Part shown: piece after piece, positions 55,831-64,000 of the stretch
Position numbering within the stretch: the first letter of the stretch is position 1
Layout: every line of letters starts with the position of its first letter
Assembly (NCBI GenBank): GCA_017557785.1
Contig: JAFYYA010000086.1
Span: 62,001 to 126,000, forward strand
DNA: 64,000 nucleotides
Reading direction: 5' to 3'
DNA from: Salinivirgaceae bacterium
GTDB taxonomy: Bacteria > Bacteroidota > Bacteroidia > Bacteroidales > SZUA-534
Notes under the pieces: generated by a model
Databases searched by the model: none
The model's input: only the letters and a program-made list of their open reading frames with translations
What the model was told of the DNA's origin: nothing
Translations under genes and position numbers: made by a program

Positions 55831-58800
55831 AATACTGTCAACCATAGCGTTTGTTCTATGCTTGCTGTCACATGTAACTGCGACAGAACTGAAAACTATT
55901 GATGAGTGGGAAAGTCAGATAGCCGGATTGGTGCAGACTGTAAAAGACCAAAATGCATATATTGATGCTTTCGACGAAGACACTCCCCATAATTTACCAG
56001 TTGGCATAAAAAAGACACTCGGGGGGATGGACATGACCATAATACTTGACAGTGCTGTTTGTACTGAATCAAGCACTGAGTTGCAAGCGTGTATGGCAAT
56101 AGAATTCGCAGGAAGTGAAAAACCGATAATGTTTAGAGCGTCTAAAGTTAAGTTCACTGCAGGTGGTTTTGTTAATGCAAGGATGCAATTGGTTTCGAGA
56201 AGGCCGATTAATCTTGGTAACATGGTTCTGCGGTTTGACCCGCGTGATACCTATGTTGATTTTGACTGCAACGGCTACCGAGAAACATCTCTTAGTGCCA
56301 TTATAACGCTGCCGACATCGATGTTTAAAAAGGAAGATTCGAAGAATAGAACAATAATTCCCACAGATACAGTTACAGCTACTTTCAAGGGAACTTTTAC
56401 AAATCTCAACGACATAATTGTTTCTGCAACAATTGACCCTTTCCAACTATCGGTGTTGGCAGGGTTCGGTTTCTATGCTGATGACATCACTATTGATTTC
56501 AGCGATGAGAGGAATCCAAGTTTTGGCTCTGTCACTTATAGTTATGTTAGCAAAGAGTTTGGGAAAGATGCTAATTTGTGGCGAGGTGTGTATATCAGCA
56601 GTTTTGAAATGAAACTGCCCAAATCTTTCTGCAAAGACAACAACGGTGTCGGCATTGCTGCAAACGACATGCTTATTGATGACAATGGCATAACAGGCAA
56701 CGTGGCAGCAAATAATGTCTTGCCAAGAGATAAAGGTGATTTGGGCGGATGGCAGTTTTCCATTAGCAATTTTACTTTAACATTTTCAAGCGGCAACCTA
56801 GACAAATTGGGATTTGGCGGTGATTTGGTTTTACCGGTGTCGGAGACACCTTCTCCAATGAAGTATGAAGCTCACTTATCAAAAGACGGCTCATATGAAT
56901 TTAGTGTTACACCACCCAAAACCACAAAATTTGACATTTGGGCGGCTGAGATAGCGCTTAATGAAAATACGAAGGTAAAGGTTTCGAAAACCAAGAAAGA
57001 AACGACTGATAATTCGGAATCTGAAGAAGAGTTCATTATTGGCGCCAATCTTTATGGGAAAATGACTATTGCTGTGAAAGACAGCAAGGTCAATGTTGCT
57101 GATATTGAATTCAATAATATGTCTATACAAAATGTCGCTCCAAAGTTTGGTGTTGAATCATTTACAGCCAAAGTTGGTGATATGAAAGGGTTTCCTATTC
57201 AAATCAGCAAGCTTGGCTATAGTAAGAATGATAACAAAAAGGATGACGACAGACATGGTTTGGAACTAGGGGTTACTGTTTCTTTTATGAATGATGAGGA
57301 TAAGGGCTTTGGTGCGACAGGTAATTTCATAATATACGGTAAAGAAAATCCTGAAAAAGGGATAGCTTCCTGGAAATATGATAAAACAGAGTTTAAGTCA
57401 TTTGAACTTGATATTCAGTACACTGCCTTTAAAATGAAAGGCTCACTTGCAGTGTACAACTCCGACAAGGTTTACGGTGACGGCATGAAGGGAAAAATAT
57501 CGATGACTATACTCGAAAAGATAGGGGTTGAAGCTACCGCACAATTCGGTAATGTTGACGGATTTAAATACTGGTATGCCGATGCTTTTGCTAGCTTTAC
57601 CCCAGGAATTCCAGTGTTTACAGCGGTTACAATGAACGGATTCGGTGGTGGAGCCTTTTACCATATGAACCATGTTCACGATAGTTCTGTTGAGTTCGAT
57701 TCTAAGACGGTGAAAAGTTTGATACCGACTTCGGAACCGGGACAATTCGCTTCTGCAGATATTTATAAGCCGGATAAAAATGTTGGTATTGGCCTTAATG
57801 CGTCAGTATTATTGGCTATTGGCTCAGAATCGGTGCTAAATGTTAAAGCTGGATTTGAGATTAGTTTTACGACTGAAAAAACATTAAACCAGGTTTTATT
57901 TACAGGTGAAGCCTTGTTGTTGACAGAGTATACACCAAATGTGAAACCTGAGGATACCAAGATGTATGCGAAAATGTTAATGAAATACGATAACAAGAAC
58001 AAATCATTTTTCGGGAGTCTTGATACATACTTGAACATAGCTGGAGTTGTAACAGGTGCGCAATCAAATAATTATGCAGGACATGGCGAGATATATTTTG
58101 GCGAAGGTAAATGGAAGATTTTCATGGGCACCCCTGACAATCCTATCGGCATAAAGTTCTTAAAAATAGCTGAAGCCCAATCGTATTTTGTTACAGGTAA
58201 CTTTGATATACCAGGCATTCCGGCGCCACCTTCGAATGTGTCGAGTATTCTTGGCCGGTCAGATTTTTCGTTCTGCAGGAATGTCAACCAACTCAGCAAT
58301 GGCGGCGGTTTTGCATTCGGCGCCAGTCTTAAGGTGGCAATACCCAAAAGGACATTCCTTTGCTTCTATGGCAGTTTCGATGCTGGTGTTGGGTTTGACC
58401 TGATGCTTGTCAATTATGGTAAGGACGCTAAGTGTGCTGGCAGTAACGATGTGCTTGGAATCAATGGCTGGTACGCATCGGGACAAACTTATGCATATGT
58501 CCAGGGCGATATAGGAATTACTTGTAAAATATTCAAGAAGAAAAGGAATGTAAGTATTCTTGATATAGGTGTTGCTGCAATTCTTCAGGCACAATTGCCA
58601 AACCCGCTTTATATGAGTGGCGAAGTTGGCGGTTACTATAATGTATTGGGTGGTTTAATAAAGGGACATTGCAATTTCAAGTTCGATGTTGGCGAAGAGT
58701 GTGAAATCCAGCGTTCATCAAATGTATTGGACAACATTGATGTAATATCAGACATGACTCCCCGTAACGGATCTGACGATGTGGATGTGTTCTCTAGCCC

Positions 58801-60154
58801 CCAGGTTACTTTTAATTACACTATAGATCAGGAATTTGAAATGATTGATGATGTGGATAACACTAAACATAAATTCCGCATCAAGTTTGACCATTTTGAA
58901 GTAAAACAGGGCAGCGCCAAAGTAAAAGGTGACCTTGTCTGGAATAGCGACCATAATGTTGTGGCTTTTGAATCGTTTGAAGTACTGCCGGGCAAGAGCG
59001 ACCTTACAGCATCTGTAAAAGTGCACTTCGAAGAGTATAAAAACAATGTCTGGGCAGAAGTGAAGGACGATGATGGTGCGGTGTTCTCAGAATCAAGAGA
59101 CGTTACGTTTAAAACAGGCGACTTGCCCGATTACATTCCAACCAGAAATATTGCTACTTGCTATCCATTGATTAATCAAACCAATTACTATTCAAAGGAG
59201 CATAACACTGGCCATATAACATTGAAAAAGGGACAGAGCTATTTGTTTGACAAACCTGCAGGCGAGCGCTGGAGTACTGAATACAGATACAGCGAAGGCT
59301 CGAGCATCTCACAAAATGTATTTACCTACAATTCATCAACCAAAACATTGAGCTACCAGGTTCCGGCAAGCTTGAAGAACGAGACCGTTTACGATGTAAC
59401 AATAGTTAACATACCTATTGCCGCTGACGATAGAGTGGATGCCAACGTTAAGACCAAAACCGTTGTTCTTAGTACAGGCGACACCATAACAACACGCGCT
59501 ACCGACGGTACAACCCGCGCTTCGGCTGACGAAAAGATTATTCTTGCATATAAGATCAGAACAAGTAAGTACAATACCTTTACGGCAAAGGTAAATTCAT
59601 TGAGTTATGAATGGTCATCAAGTTATGCAATATCAACAGCTGTACACCGAATATCAAGGCATTATTCGGGTAGCGAATTATTTAGTGTTGAAGAAATATC
59701 GGCACAAAATCCAATGGTAAGGTGTTCATTTGTTACTTCGGGTAATGATTGGTATCAAAATAAAACTCCTAAATATATTTATAATGGGTATCCTATTCAT
59801 TCAAGTGTAACTTTAGACAGATTAGCTCAACCATTGGGGATACCACCTATTAATTCGTTCGAAATATATCAAAGCGAAGACATTCAAATGGAGAATGGTC
59901 TGGTTGGGAATATGGTATCTAGTTATAATGTATTTGATTGCTATTTCGAATATTATGTTGCGCAAGATTATATGGATTTAAAAACTAAAGCGGCTAACTC
60001 AAAGGTATTAACGACAAATAGTAAAGTCGCATCATTAGCATATTCTACATGGAGTTCTATGTCTCTACATAGTAAATATTATTTTAATGTTAGCTACTAC
60101 ATACCAGGACAAACAACTCCAACAAGCACACATAAACTCTATATAGAATATTGA
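55802..60154 (+). CDS. Giant exported beta-rich protein
   Basis: A 1450-residue product with a signal peptide (about residues 8-28). A long beta-rich body with recurrent Gly/Phe/Asp turn motifs occupies about 30-960. A region reading DMTPRNGSDDVDVFSSPQVTF (about 980-1105) looks like an SbsA-type Ig-like fold. The tail is Ser/Thr/Tyr-rich. No catalytic motif and no type IX sorting domain were recognised. ATG 55802 lies inside the barrel gene, and GTG 55814 is an alternative start. From about 59,570 the DNA becomes clearly more AT-rich. I infer an extracellular structural protein, and the family is unknown to me. Confidence 0.7.
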   Translation: MSNTVKYSSKILSTIAFVLCLLSHVTATELKTIDEWESQIAGLVQTVKDQNAYIDAFDEDTPHNLPVGIKKTLGGMDMTIILDSAVCTESSTELQACMAIEFAGSEKPIMFRASKVKFTAGGFVNARMQLVSRRPINLGNMVLRFDPRDTYVDFDCNGYRETSLSAIITLPTSMFKKEDSKNRTIIPTDTVTATFKGTFTNLNDIIVSATIDPFQLSVLAGFGFYADDITIDFSDERNPSFGSVTYSYVSKEFGKDANLWRGVYISSFEMKLPKSFCKDNNGVGIAANDMLIDDNGITGNVAANNVLPRDKGDLGGWQFSISNFTLTFSSGNLDKLGFGGDLVLPVSETPSPMKYEAHLSKDGSYEFSVTPPKTTKFDIWAAEIALNENTKVKVSKTKKETTDNSESEEEFIIGANLYGKMTIAVKDSKVNVADIEFNNMSIQNVAPKFGVESFTAKVGDMKGFPIQISKLGYSKNDNKKDDDRHGLELGVTVSFMNDEDKGFGATGNFIIYGKENPEKGIASWKYDKTEFKSFELDIQYTAFKMKGSLAVYNSDKVYGDGMKGKISMTILEKIGVEATAQFGNVDGFKYWYADAFASFTPGIPVFTAVTMNGFGGGAFYHMNHVHDSSVEFDSKTVKSLIPTSEPGQFASADIYKPDKNVGIGLNASVLLAIGSESVLNVKAGFEISFTTEKTLNQVLFTGEALLLTEYTPNVKPEDTKMYAKMLMKYDNKNKSFFGSLDTYLNIAGVVTGAQSNNYAGHGEIYFGEGKWKIFMGTPDNPIGIKFLKIAEAQSYFVTGNFDIPGIPAPPSNVSSILGRSDFSFCRNVNQLSNGGGFAFGASLKVAIPKRTFLCFYGSFDAGVGFDLMLVNYGKDAKCAGSNDVLGINGWYASGQTYAYVQGDIGITCKIFKKKRNVSILDIGVAAILQAQLPNPLYMSGEVGGYYNVLGGLIKGHCNFKFDVGEECEIQRSSNVLDNIDVISDMTPRNGSDDVDVFSSPQVTFNYTIDQEFEMIDDVDNTKHKFRIKFDHFEVKQGSAKVKGDLVWNSDHNVVAFESFEVLPGKSDLTASVKVHFEEYKNNVWAEVKDDDGAVFSESRDVTFKTGDLPDYIPTRNIATCYPLINQTNYYSKEHNTGHITLKKGQSYLFDKPAGERWSTEYRYSEGSSISQNVFTYNSSTKTLSYQVPASLKNETVYDVTIVNIPIAADDRVDANVKTKTVVLSTGDTITTRATDGTTRASADEKIILAYKIRTSKYNTFTAKVNSLSYEWSSSYAISTAVHRISRHYSGSELFSVEEISAQNPMVRCSFVTSGNDWYQNKTPKYIYNGYPIHSSVTLDRLAQPLGIPPINSFEIYQSEDIQMENGLVGNMVSSYNVFDCYFEYYVAQDYMDLKTKAANSKVLTTNSKVASLAYSTWSSMSLHSKYYFNVSYYIPGQTTPTSTHKLYIEY

Positions 60155-60155
60155 C

Positions 60156-62171
60156 ATGAAACATCTCATACATATAATACCACTTATACTTTTGTTGTTA
60201 TCGGTATCGGCAATGGCACAAGAGAACATTGTACTGACGTCGTCGGTCGACAGTGTGAATGTTCGTTTGCGTTGGGGGCCGCAAAACTATCATATATGGA
60301 AGACAGCCAATAAGTATGGCTATACACTGCAGCGCTACACCTTCGATCGGCAAATGAATTTGACTTTGGACCGAACTGATGATTTCCGTCCGCTGTCTCT
60401 TGACGAATGGGAACCAATAGCCGACACTAACGAAAGAGCCGCAGTGGTAGCACAGGCAATGTTTGGCAACAGTTTCGAGATAGCCAACGAGAGTCCGTCG
60501 ATGCTCAGAATGATAAACATGGCTCAGGAACAGGATATGCGATTCTCGTTTGCAATGCTTATGGCGGCGCAGGATTTCACACTCGCATGTCAGATGGGGC
60601 TTGGCACGCAGCAGAAGATTGAGCCTGACAAAAAGTATTTATACAGGCTGTTTGTTAATGTGCCAGATTCTGTTGTTAAATGCGATACTGCAGGATGTAT
60701 TGTTACAGTTGATGACATACCGCAGCTGCCAAACATTCTTGATTTAGATGCCGTTTATATTAACGGACGCATTGAGCTGCGCTGGCCCAAAATGGTCAAC
60801 GAAGACTATTTTGTGGGCTACTATATTGAGCGGTCGTCCGACTCTGTAAATTACATACGAATCAACCACTCGCTGTTTGTCCCGTTTGAGACAGAGTCGT
60901 ACGTGCGTAATTATACTTTCAGCGATACTGTTGAGCACATGGGTGAGCGCTATTTCTATAGAATACAAGGTGTGAATTTCTTTGGCGAGTATAGCAAGTA
61001 CTCACCAATAGCAACGGTATCCACCTACAAGCCGATTACAACCCGCCCCTATATTACGGAACTTGAAGATGCGGGCGACGGGAATTTAGGAGTGTACTGG
61101 GATTTTCCGGTTGATGAGCAGCCGCAGTTGAGCGGATTCCAGATTCTGGTATCGGATTATGTGGCCGACAATTACATGCCAATGCTAAAGGATTTGTTGC
61201 CATCGGAAACACGGCAATTTGTTGTGCCGTCGGTTGGTACGTCGAATTATGTGATTGTGGCGGCATACGACAAGAGCGGAATTGAATATCTGTCGATGCC
61301 TAAATTTATTCAGTTGGTTGACAGCATTCCGCCAATGGCGCCGGAGGGATTGAAAGGCAGTATGAACAGCAATGGTGTTGTGACGTTGGACTGGACGGCA
61401 AACTCCGAGCCAGACATTGCCGGGTATCGTGTGTTCTACACAACAGATAAGTATATGTCATATACCAATCTTACCGATAGGCCTATTACCGACAACCATT
61501 TTGAATATGAATTCCCGTTGAATTGGCTAAATAGGAATCTTTATTTCATAGTGGTTGCCGAAGACATATTCTATAACTATAGCGATTACTCCGATACCAT
61601 AGCCATTAAAATGTTCGACACCATACCGCCATCGCCGGCGATATTCCGCAGCTATGAGAGTACCGATTCCGCCATCTGTATGGCATGGGTTAACAGCTCA
61701 AGTTCCGACCTGATGACTACAACTCTTGTCCGTTACTCTGACCAAAAGGCTGATACATTGATAAAATTCAGAAACGAAGTGGAAGAGTATTTCGACACAA
61801 GTGCCGAATCGGACAAAGAGTATGTCTATCAGATAGTTGCAAAGGACAGTGCTGGAAATGTCTCGAAATCGATTGAGATAGCCGTAACGGGAAAGCACAA
61901 ACCAGGCAGGGTGAAACTGACTGCAAACTATAGTACCGACAAGGGGGGAGTTGTGCTTAAATGGGATAACGATGGAAAGGAACAGGTGTCAGTTTTAGTA
62001 TATAAGTCGTCTGCAGGAAGCAATCTAAGTCTGTATAAAACAATATCAGGTAGCGCCGAAATGTATATCGATGGCGATGTTGAGATTAATCGGTCATATG
62101 TCTACAGAATTCGGGTTAGATATAAGAACGGAAAATCAGTAATGTCAGAAAAAGTATTGTTGAATATTTGA
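60156..62171 (+). CDS. Exported protein with about five fibronectin type III domains
   Basis: A 671-residue product with a signal peptide ending ...SAMAQ. About 150 residues follow in which no domain was recognised, then tandem FN3-like domains. Their starts show the W-x-x-(P/N/D) core: IELRWPKMVNEDYFVGYYIERS, LGVYWDFPVDEQPQLSGFQI, VTLDWTANSEPDIAGYRVFY, ICMAWVNSSSSDLMTTTLVRY and VVLKWDNDGKEQVSVLVYKS. FN3 repeats act as spacers or binding modules in surface proteins. It starts one base after the stop of the giant gene. Confidence 0.8.
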   Translation: MKHLIHIIPLILLLLSVSAMAQENIVLTSSVDSVNVRLRWGPQNYHIWKTANKYGYTLQRYTFDRQMNLTLDRTDDFRPLSLDEWEPIADTNERAAVVAQAMFGNSFEIANESPSMLRMINMAQEQDMRFSFAMLMAAQDFTLACQMGLGTQQKIEPDKKYLYRLFVNVPDSVVKCDTAGCIVTVDDIPQLPNILDLDAVYINGRIELRWPKMVNEDYFVGYYIERSSDSVNYIRINHSLFVPFETESYVRNYTFSDTVEHMGERYFYRIQGVNFFGEYSKYSPIATVSTYKPITTRPYITELEDAGDGNLGVYWDFPVDEQPQLSGFQILVSDYVADNYMPMLKDLLPSETRQFVVPSVGTSNYVIVAAYDKSGIEYLSMPKFIQLVDSIPPMAPEGLKGSMNSNGVVTLDWTANSEPDIAGYRVFYTTDKYMSYTNLTDRPITDNHFEYEFPLNWLNRNLYFIVVAEDIFYNYSDYSDTIAIKMFDTIPPSPAIFRSYESTDSAICMAWVNSSSSDLMTTTLVRYSDQKADTLIKFRNEVEEYFDTSAESDKEYVYQIVAKDSAGNVSKSIEIAVTGKHKPGRVKLTANYSTDKGGVVLKWDNDGKEQVSVLVYKSSAGSNLSLYKTISGSAEMYIDGDVEINRSYVYRIRVRYKNGKSVMSEKVLLNI

Positions 62172-62198
62172 ATTGATAATCATACAAAATAAAATATT

Positions 62199-64000
62199 AT
62201 GAAAAGATTTACAACTATTTTGATTCAAGTAAGATTTATATGTGTATATCTTATTCTGCTTGTTTCCACTGAAAATAGTTTTTCACAAGGTACCGTAAAA
62301 CCGCATTTAACAACAGTTCCGTGTGCGGCGATGCCAGAAAATAATGCATATAACGGGAGACCATTATGGGATTATGATAATGAAAACGTCGATAGAGTAT
62401 TTGGAATATATATAAGTTCTTCTGGTAAAGAATTGACTTTTGAAAGTACAAAATTAATGCCATCCACATCATATCCAACTACTTTTAAATCAACTATTAC
62501 GCAGACTGCTTTTGAAGCACGAAAATCATTTTCCGATGAATGGCCACAAAAAATTATTTATAAAAAAGGTACAACATCAACTGATATTACAGACGATATT
62601 GGAATAGGTAATAAATATAGTTTAGGTGATAATGATATAATTATAGCGTATCCGGTATTAAAAGGAACTTTTGAAGGTTTTTATAGTGATGCTACTTGTA
62701 ACCAAAAAGCGGTAGCTTTTACAGCAGGTGATAAAATGTATTTTAGATGGAACGCAAGTAATCAAATCGATCCTTATGATAATGTGGTATTAGCTGTACG
62801 TATAGGAACTAATAACTATTATGAAATCAATGCCGCTAATGTGCCTGCAAGTGGCAATTATAGAATATATTATGTGACGGCCAGTGAGAATTTATCTGGG
62901 AATGTAACTGTATTAGTAAAAATAAAAAAGAATGGTTATTATAGTGGCAATTATGAAATAATGAGTAAAACAAATGTGCCAGTTTACCCCAAGCCTGTGG
63001 TTTCAATTAAAAACCGGTCCGTATATAGTAATGGTGCTTATTACATTATGGATAATCGATCGGATGGCAAATTATGTATTGGTGTTTCTAATTGTAAAGC
63101 TAAAGCGACTTTACATTATGAAAAAAAAGCAGGTGCTGGGTTTGATGACTGGAGTAATGTTGCGGAATTATCAGAGCAGCAAATAGCAAAAGGTAACGAA
63201 GGTTATATTGAAATTCCCCAAGATTATAGAGGTAAGAAACTGAGGCTGCAGTTGCAAAATGCTGACTCCCCCGAAAGTGGCACATATGGACTAGTAAATA
63301 TCGATTTCTATTTTCTGCCAGATATAGAAGTAAAAGTCAAAAATTTTAAATATAAAATAAATTGTTCACAAGGGGCAACGTATACAATAGAAGATATCGA
63401 TAGGGAATGGTGGAAAAGATTTGCCAATGCGCAATCAGGTGTCAGAGAGTATGTTGCTCAGTCAGATAGTTATGGAGGAGCCCCATTATCAAGTTTAGAT
63501 ATTGATACAAAAAACACATACACATATAAGCGTTGTTATTATGTTGGCGGAACAACTATAGCCAGTAGTTCCGTACAGATAGAAGTCTTTGATTATTCTA
63601 ATTATAAATTATCAATAAAATCATACTCAAATATTACTGGCTGTCAAAACAATAGCAGTACAGCAGGAAAGATAACTGTTTCAGCAAGTGGAGGTGTATC
63701 ACCATATTTGTATCATGATGGTAAAACTGCCGGTTTAAATAGTGAATTTACGTATACTACAATAGGAAATAAAATTATCTATGTAATAGATAAAAACGGT
63801 TGCAATGCAATAGCTTCCCAAGAAATAAAAGTCGTTCAGCCATTCAGCGCGACATTAGCGGCGAAAGACATTGTAGGCTGTCAAAACAATAGCAGTACAG
63901 CAGGGAAGATAACAGTGACACCATCCGGCGGTTCCGGGACATACACATATTCATTGGATGACAAAAACTATGGTTCAAGCAATGAGTTTACCTATACTAC
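62199..64000 (+). CDS. SprB-repeat surface protein, 3' end beyond the window
   Basis: An ATG frame at 62199 stays open for 600 codons to the window edge. It begins with an export signal (MKRFTTILIQVRFICVYLIL...FSQ). About 450 residues of beta-rich sequence precede SprB-like repeats: GCQNNSSTAGKITVSASGGVSPYLY at residue 481 and again at 560, each running to a C-N/G-C-N-A-type end. SprB repeats occur in type IX-secreted gliding adhesins such as Flavobacterium SprB. The missing C-terminus probably holds more repeats and a sorting domain. The DNA is AT-rich. It follows the FN3 gene by 27 nt. Confidence 0.8.
   Translation, partial: MKRFTTILIQVRFICVYLILLVSTENSFSQGTVKPHLTTVPCAAMPENNAYNGRPLWDYDNENVDRVFGIYISSSGKELTFESTKLMPSTSYPTTFKSTITQTAFEARKSFSDEWPQKIIYKKGTTSTDITDDIGIGNKYSLGDNDIIIAYPVLKGTFEGFYSDATCNQKAVAFTAGDKMYFRWNASNQIDPYDNVVLAVRIGTNNYYEINAANVPASGNYRIYYVTASENLSGNVTVLVKIKKNGYYSGNYEIMSKTNVPVYPKPVVSIKNRSVYSNGAYYIMDNRSDGKLCIGVSNCKAKATLHYEKKAGAGFDDWSNVAELSEQQIAKGNEGYIEIPQDYRGKKLRLQLQNADSPESGTYGLVNIDFYFLPDIEVKVKNFKYKINCSQGATYTIEDIDREWWKRFANAQSGVREYVAQSDSYGGAPLSSLDIDTKNTYTYKRCYYVGGTTIASSSVQIEVFDYSNYKLSIKSYSNITGCQNNSSTAGKITVSASGGVSPYLYHDGKTAGLNSEFTYTTIGNKIIYVIDKNGCNAIASQEIKVVQPFSATLAAKDIVGCQNNSSTAGKITVTPSGGSGTYTYSLDDKNYGSSNEFTYT
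63639..63913 (+). repeat. Near-identical direct repeat within the SprB-repeat gene
   Basis: About 38 bp starting GGCTGTCAAAACAATAGC at 63639 recur at 63876 with a single difference, a period of 237 bp (79 codons). Near-identity at the DNA level suggests recent duplication or ongoing recombination. Confidence 0.85.

Noticed and set aside
53175..64000. Polysaccharide utilisation locus or contractile injection system
   Set aside because: No SusC/SusD pair, glycoside hydrolase, sheath, baseplate or AAA ATPase gene is present.

Overview
The window looks like a chromosomal segment of an uncultured member of the Bacteroidales (phylum Bacteroidota). Several things point that way. Promoters of the TAnnTTTG type precede many genes, and Shine-Dalgarno sequences are essentially absent. 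The str, S10, spc and alpha ribosomal clusters are merged into one run. L36 and S14 are the zinc-free forms, and the tmRNA tag reads GENSYALAA. Typical Bacteroidota secreted families are present: YfiR-like protein, TonB-dependent receptor, TlpA-like thioredoxin, FKBP lipoprotein-like chaperone and SprB-repeat adhesin. No phage, insertion sequence or CRISPR array was seen.

Layout. Positions 1-4,900 carry uvrA and a TGS-domain nucleoside kinase. Positions 5,101-7,986 hold a two-gene envelope unit: a SPOR-domain protein and a barrel protein with TSP3 and EF-hand calcium motifs. Positions 8,052-15,539 are housekeeping genes (smpB, a Yip1-like membrane protein, miaA, mutS2, a Fur-family regulator, rsmA, mgtE). 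Positions 15,632-22,188 hold a large TlpA-like thioredoxin protein, a triple-FKBP protein, and a mutL-rhomboid operon. Positions 22,195-23,404 are an AT-rich patch with an orphan gene beside tRNA-Glu and rpsT. Positions 23,896-30,605 hold a small lipoprotein, the lysC-lysA operon with a terminator-like leader, a carboxylesterase, an acetyltransferase and a secreted protein of unknown role. Positions 31,017-34,302 hold a YfiR-like and TonB-receptor pair.

Positions 34,578-51,520 form one 32-gene translation operon, from rpsL to rplQ. It has fusA and secY inside, lacks map between secY and infA, and ends at a strong terminator. After it come a DEDD-type exonuclease (opposite strand) and the tmRNA gene ssrA, whose protein partner SmpB is encoded at 8 kb.

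Positions 53,175-64,000 are the most novel part. Five co-directional genes with near-zero spacing encode only exported or outer-membrane proteins: a 306-aa helical protein, a barrel, a 1450-aa beta-rich giant, a fibronectin-III protein and an SprB-repeat protein that runs off the window. I infer a surface assembly or adhesion system.

A second theme is intergenic structure. Spacers at 12.7, 13.3, 19.0-19.2, 22.2 and 28.8 kb are built from degenerate 7-8-bp-period tandem repeats whose words differ between loci. REP-like palindromes lie at 17.8 and 19.1 kb, and five 21-bp tandem units lie at 30.8 kb.
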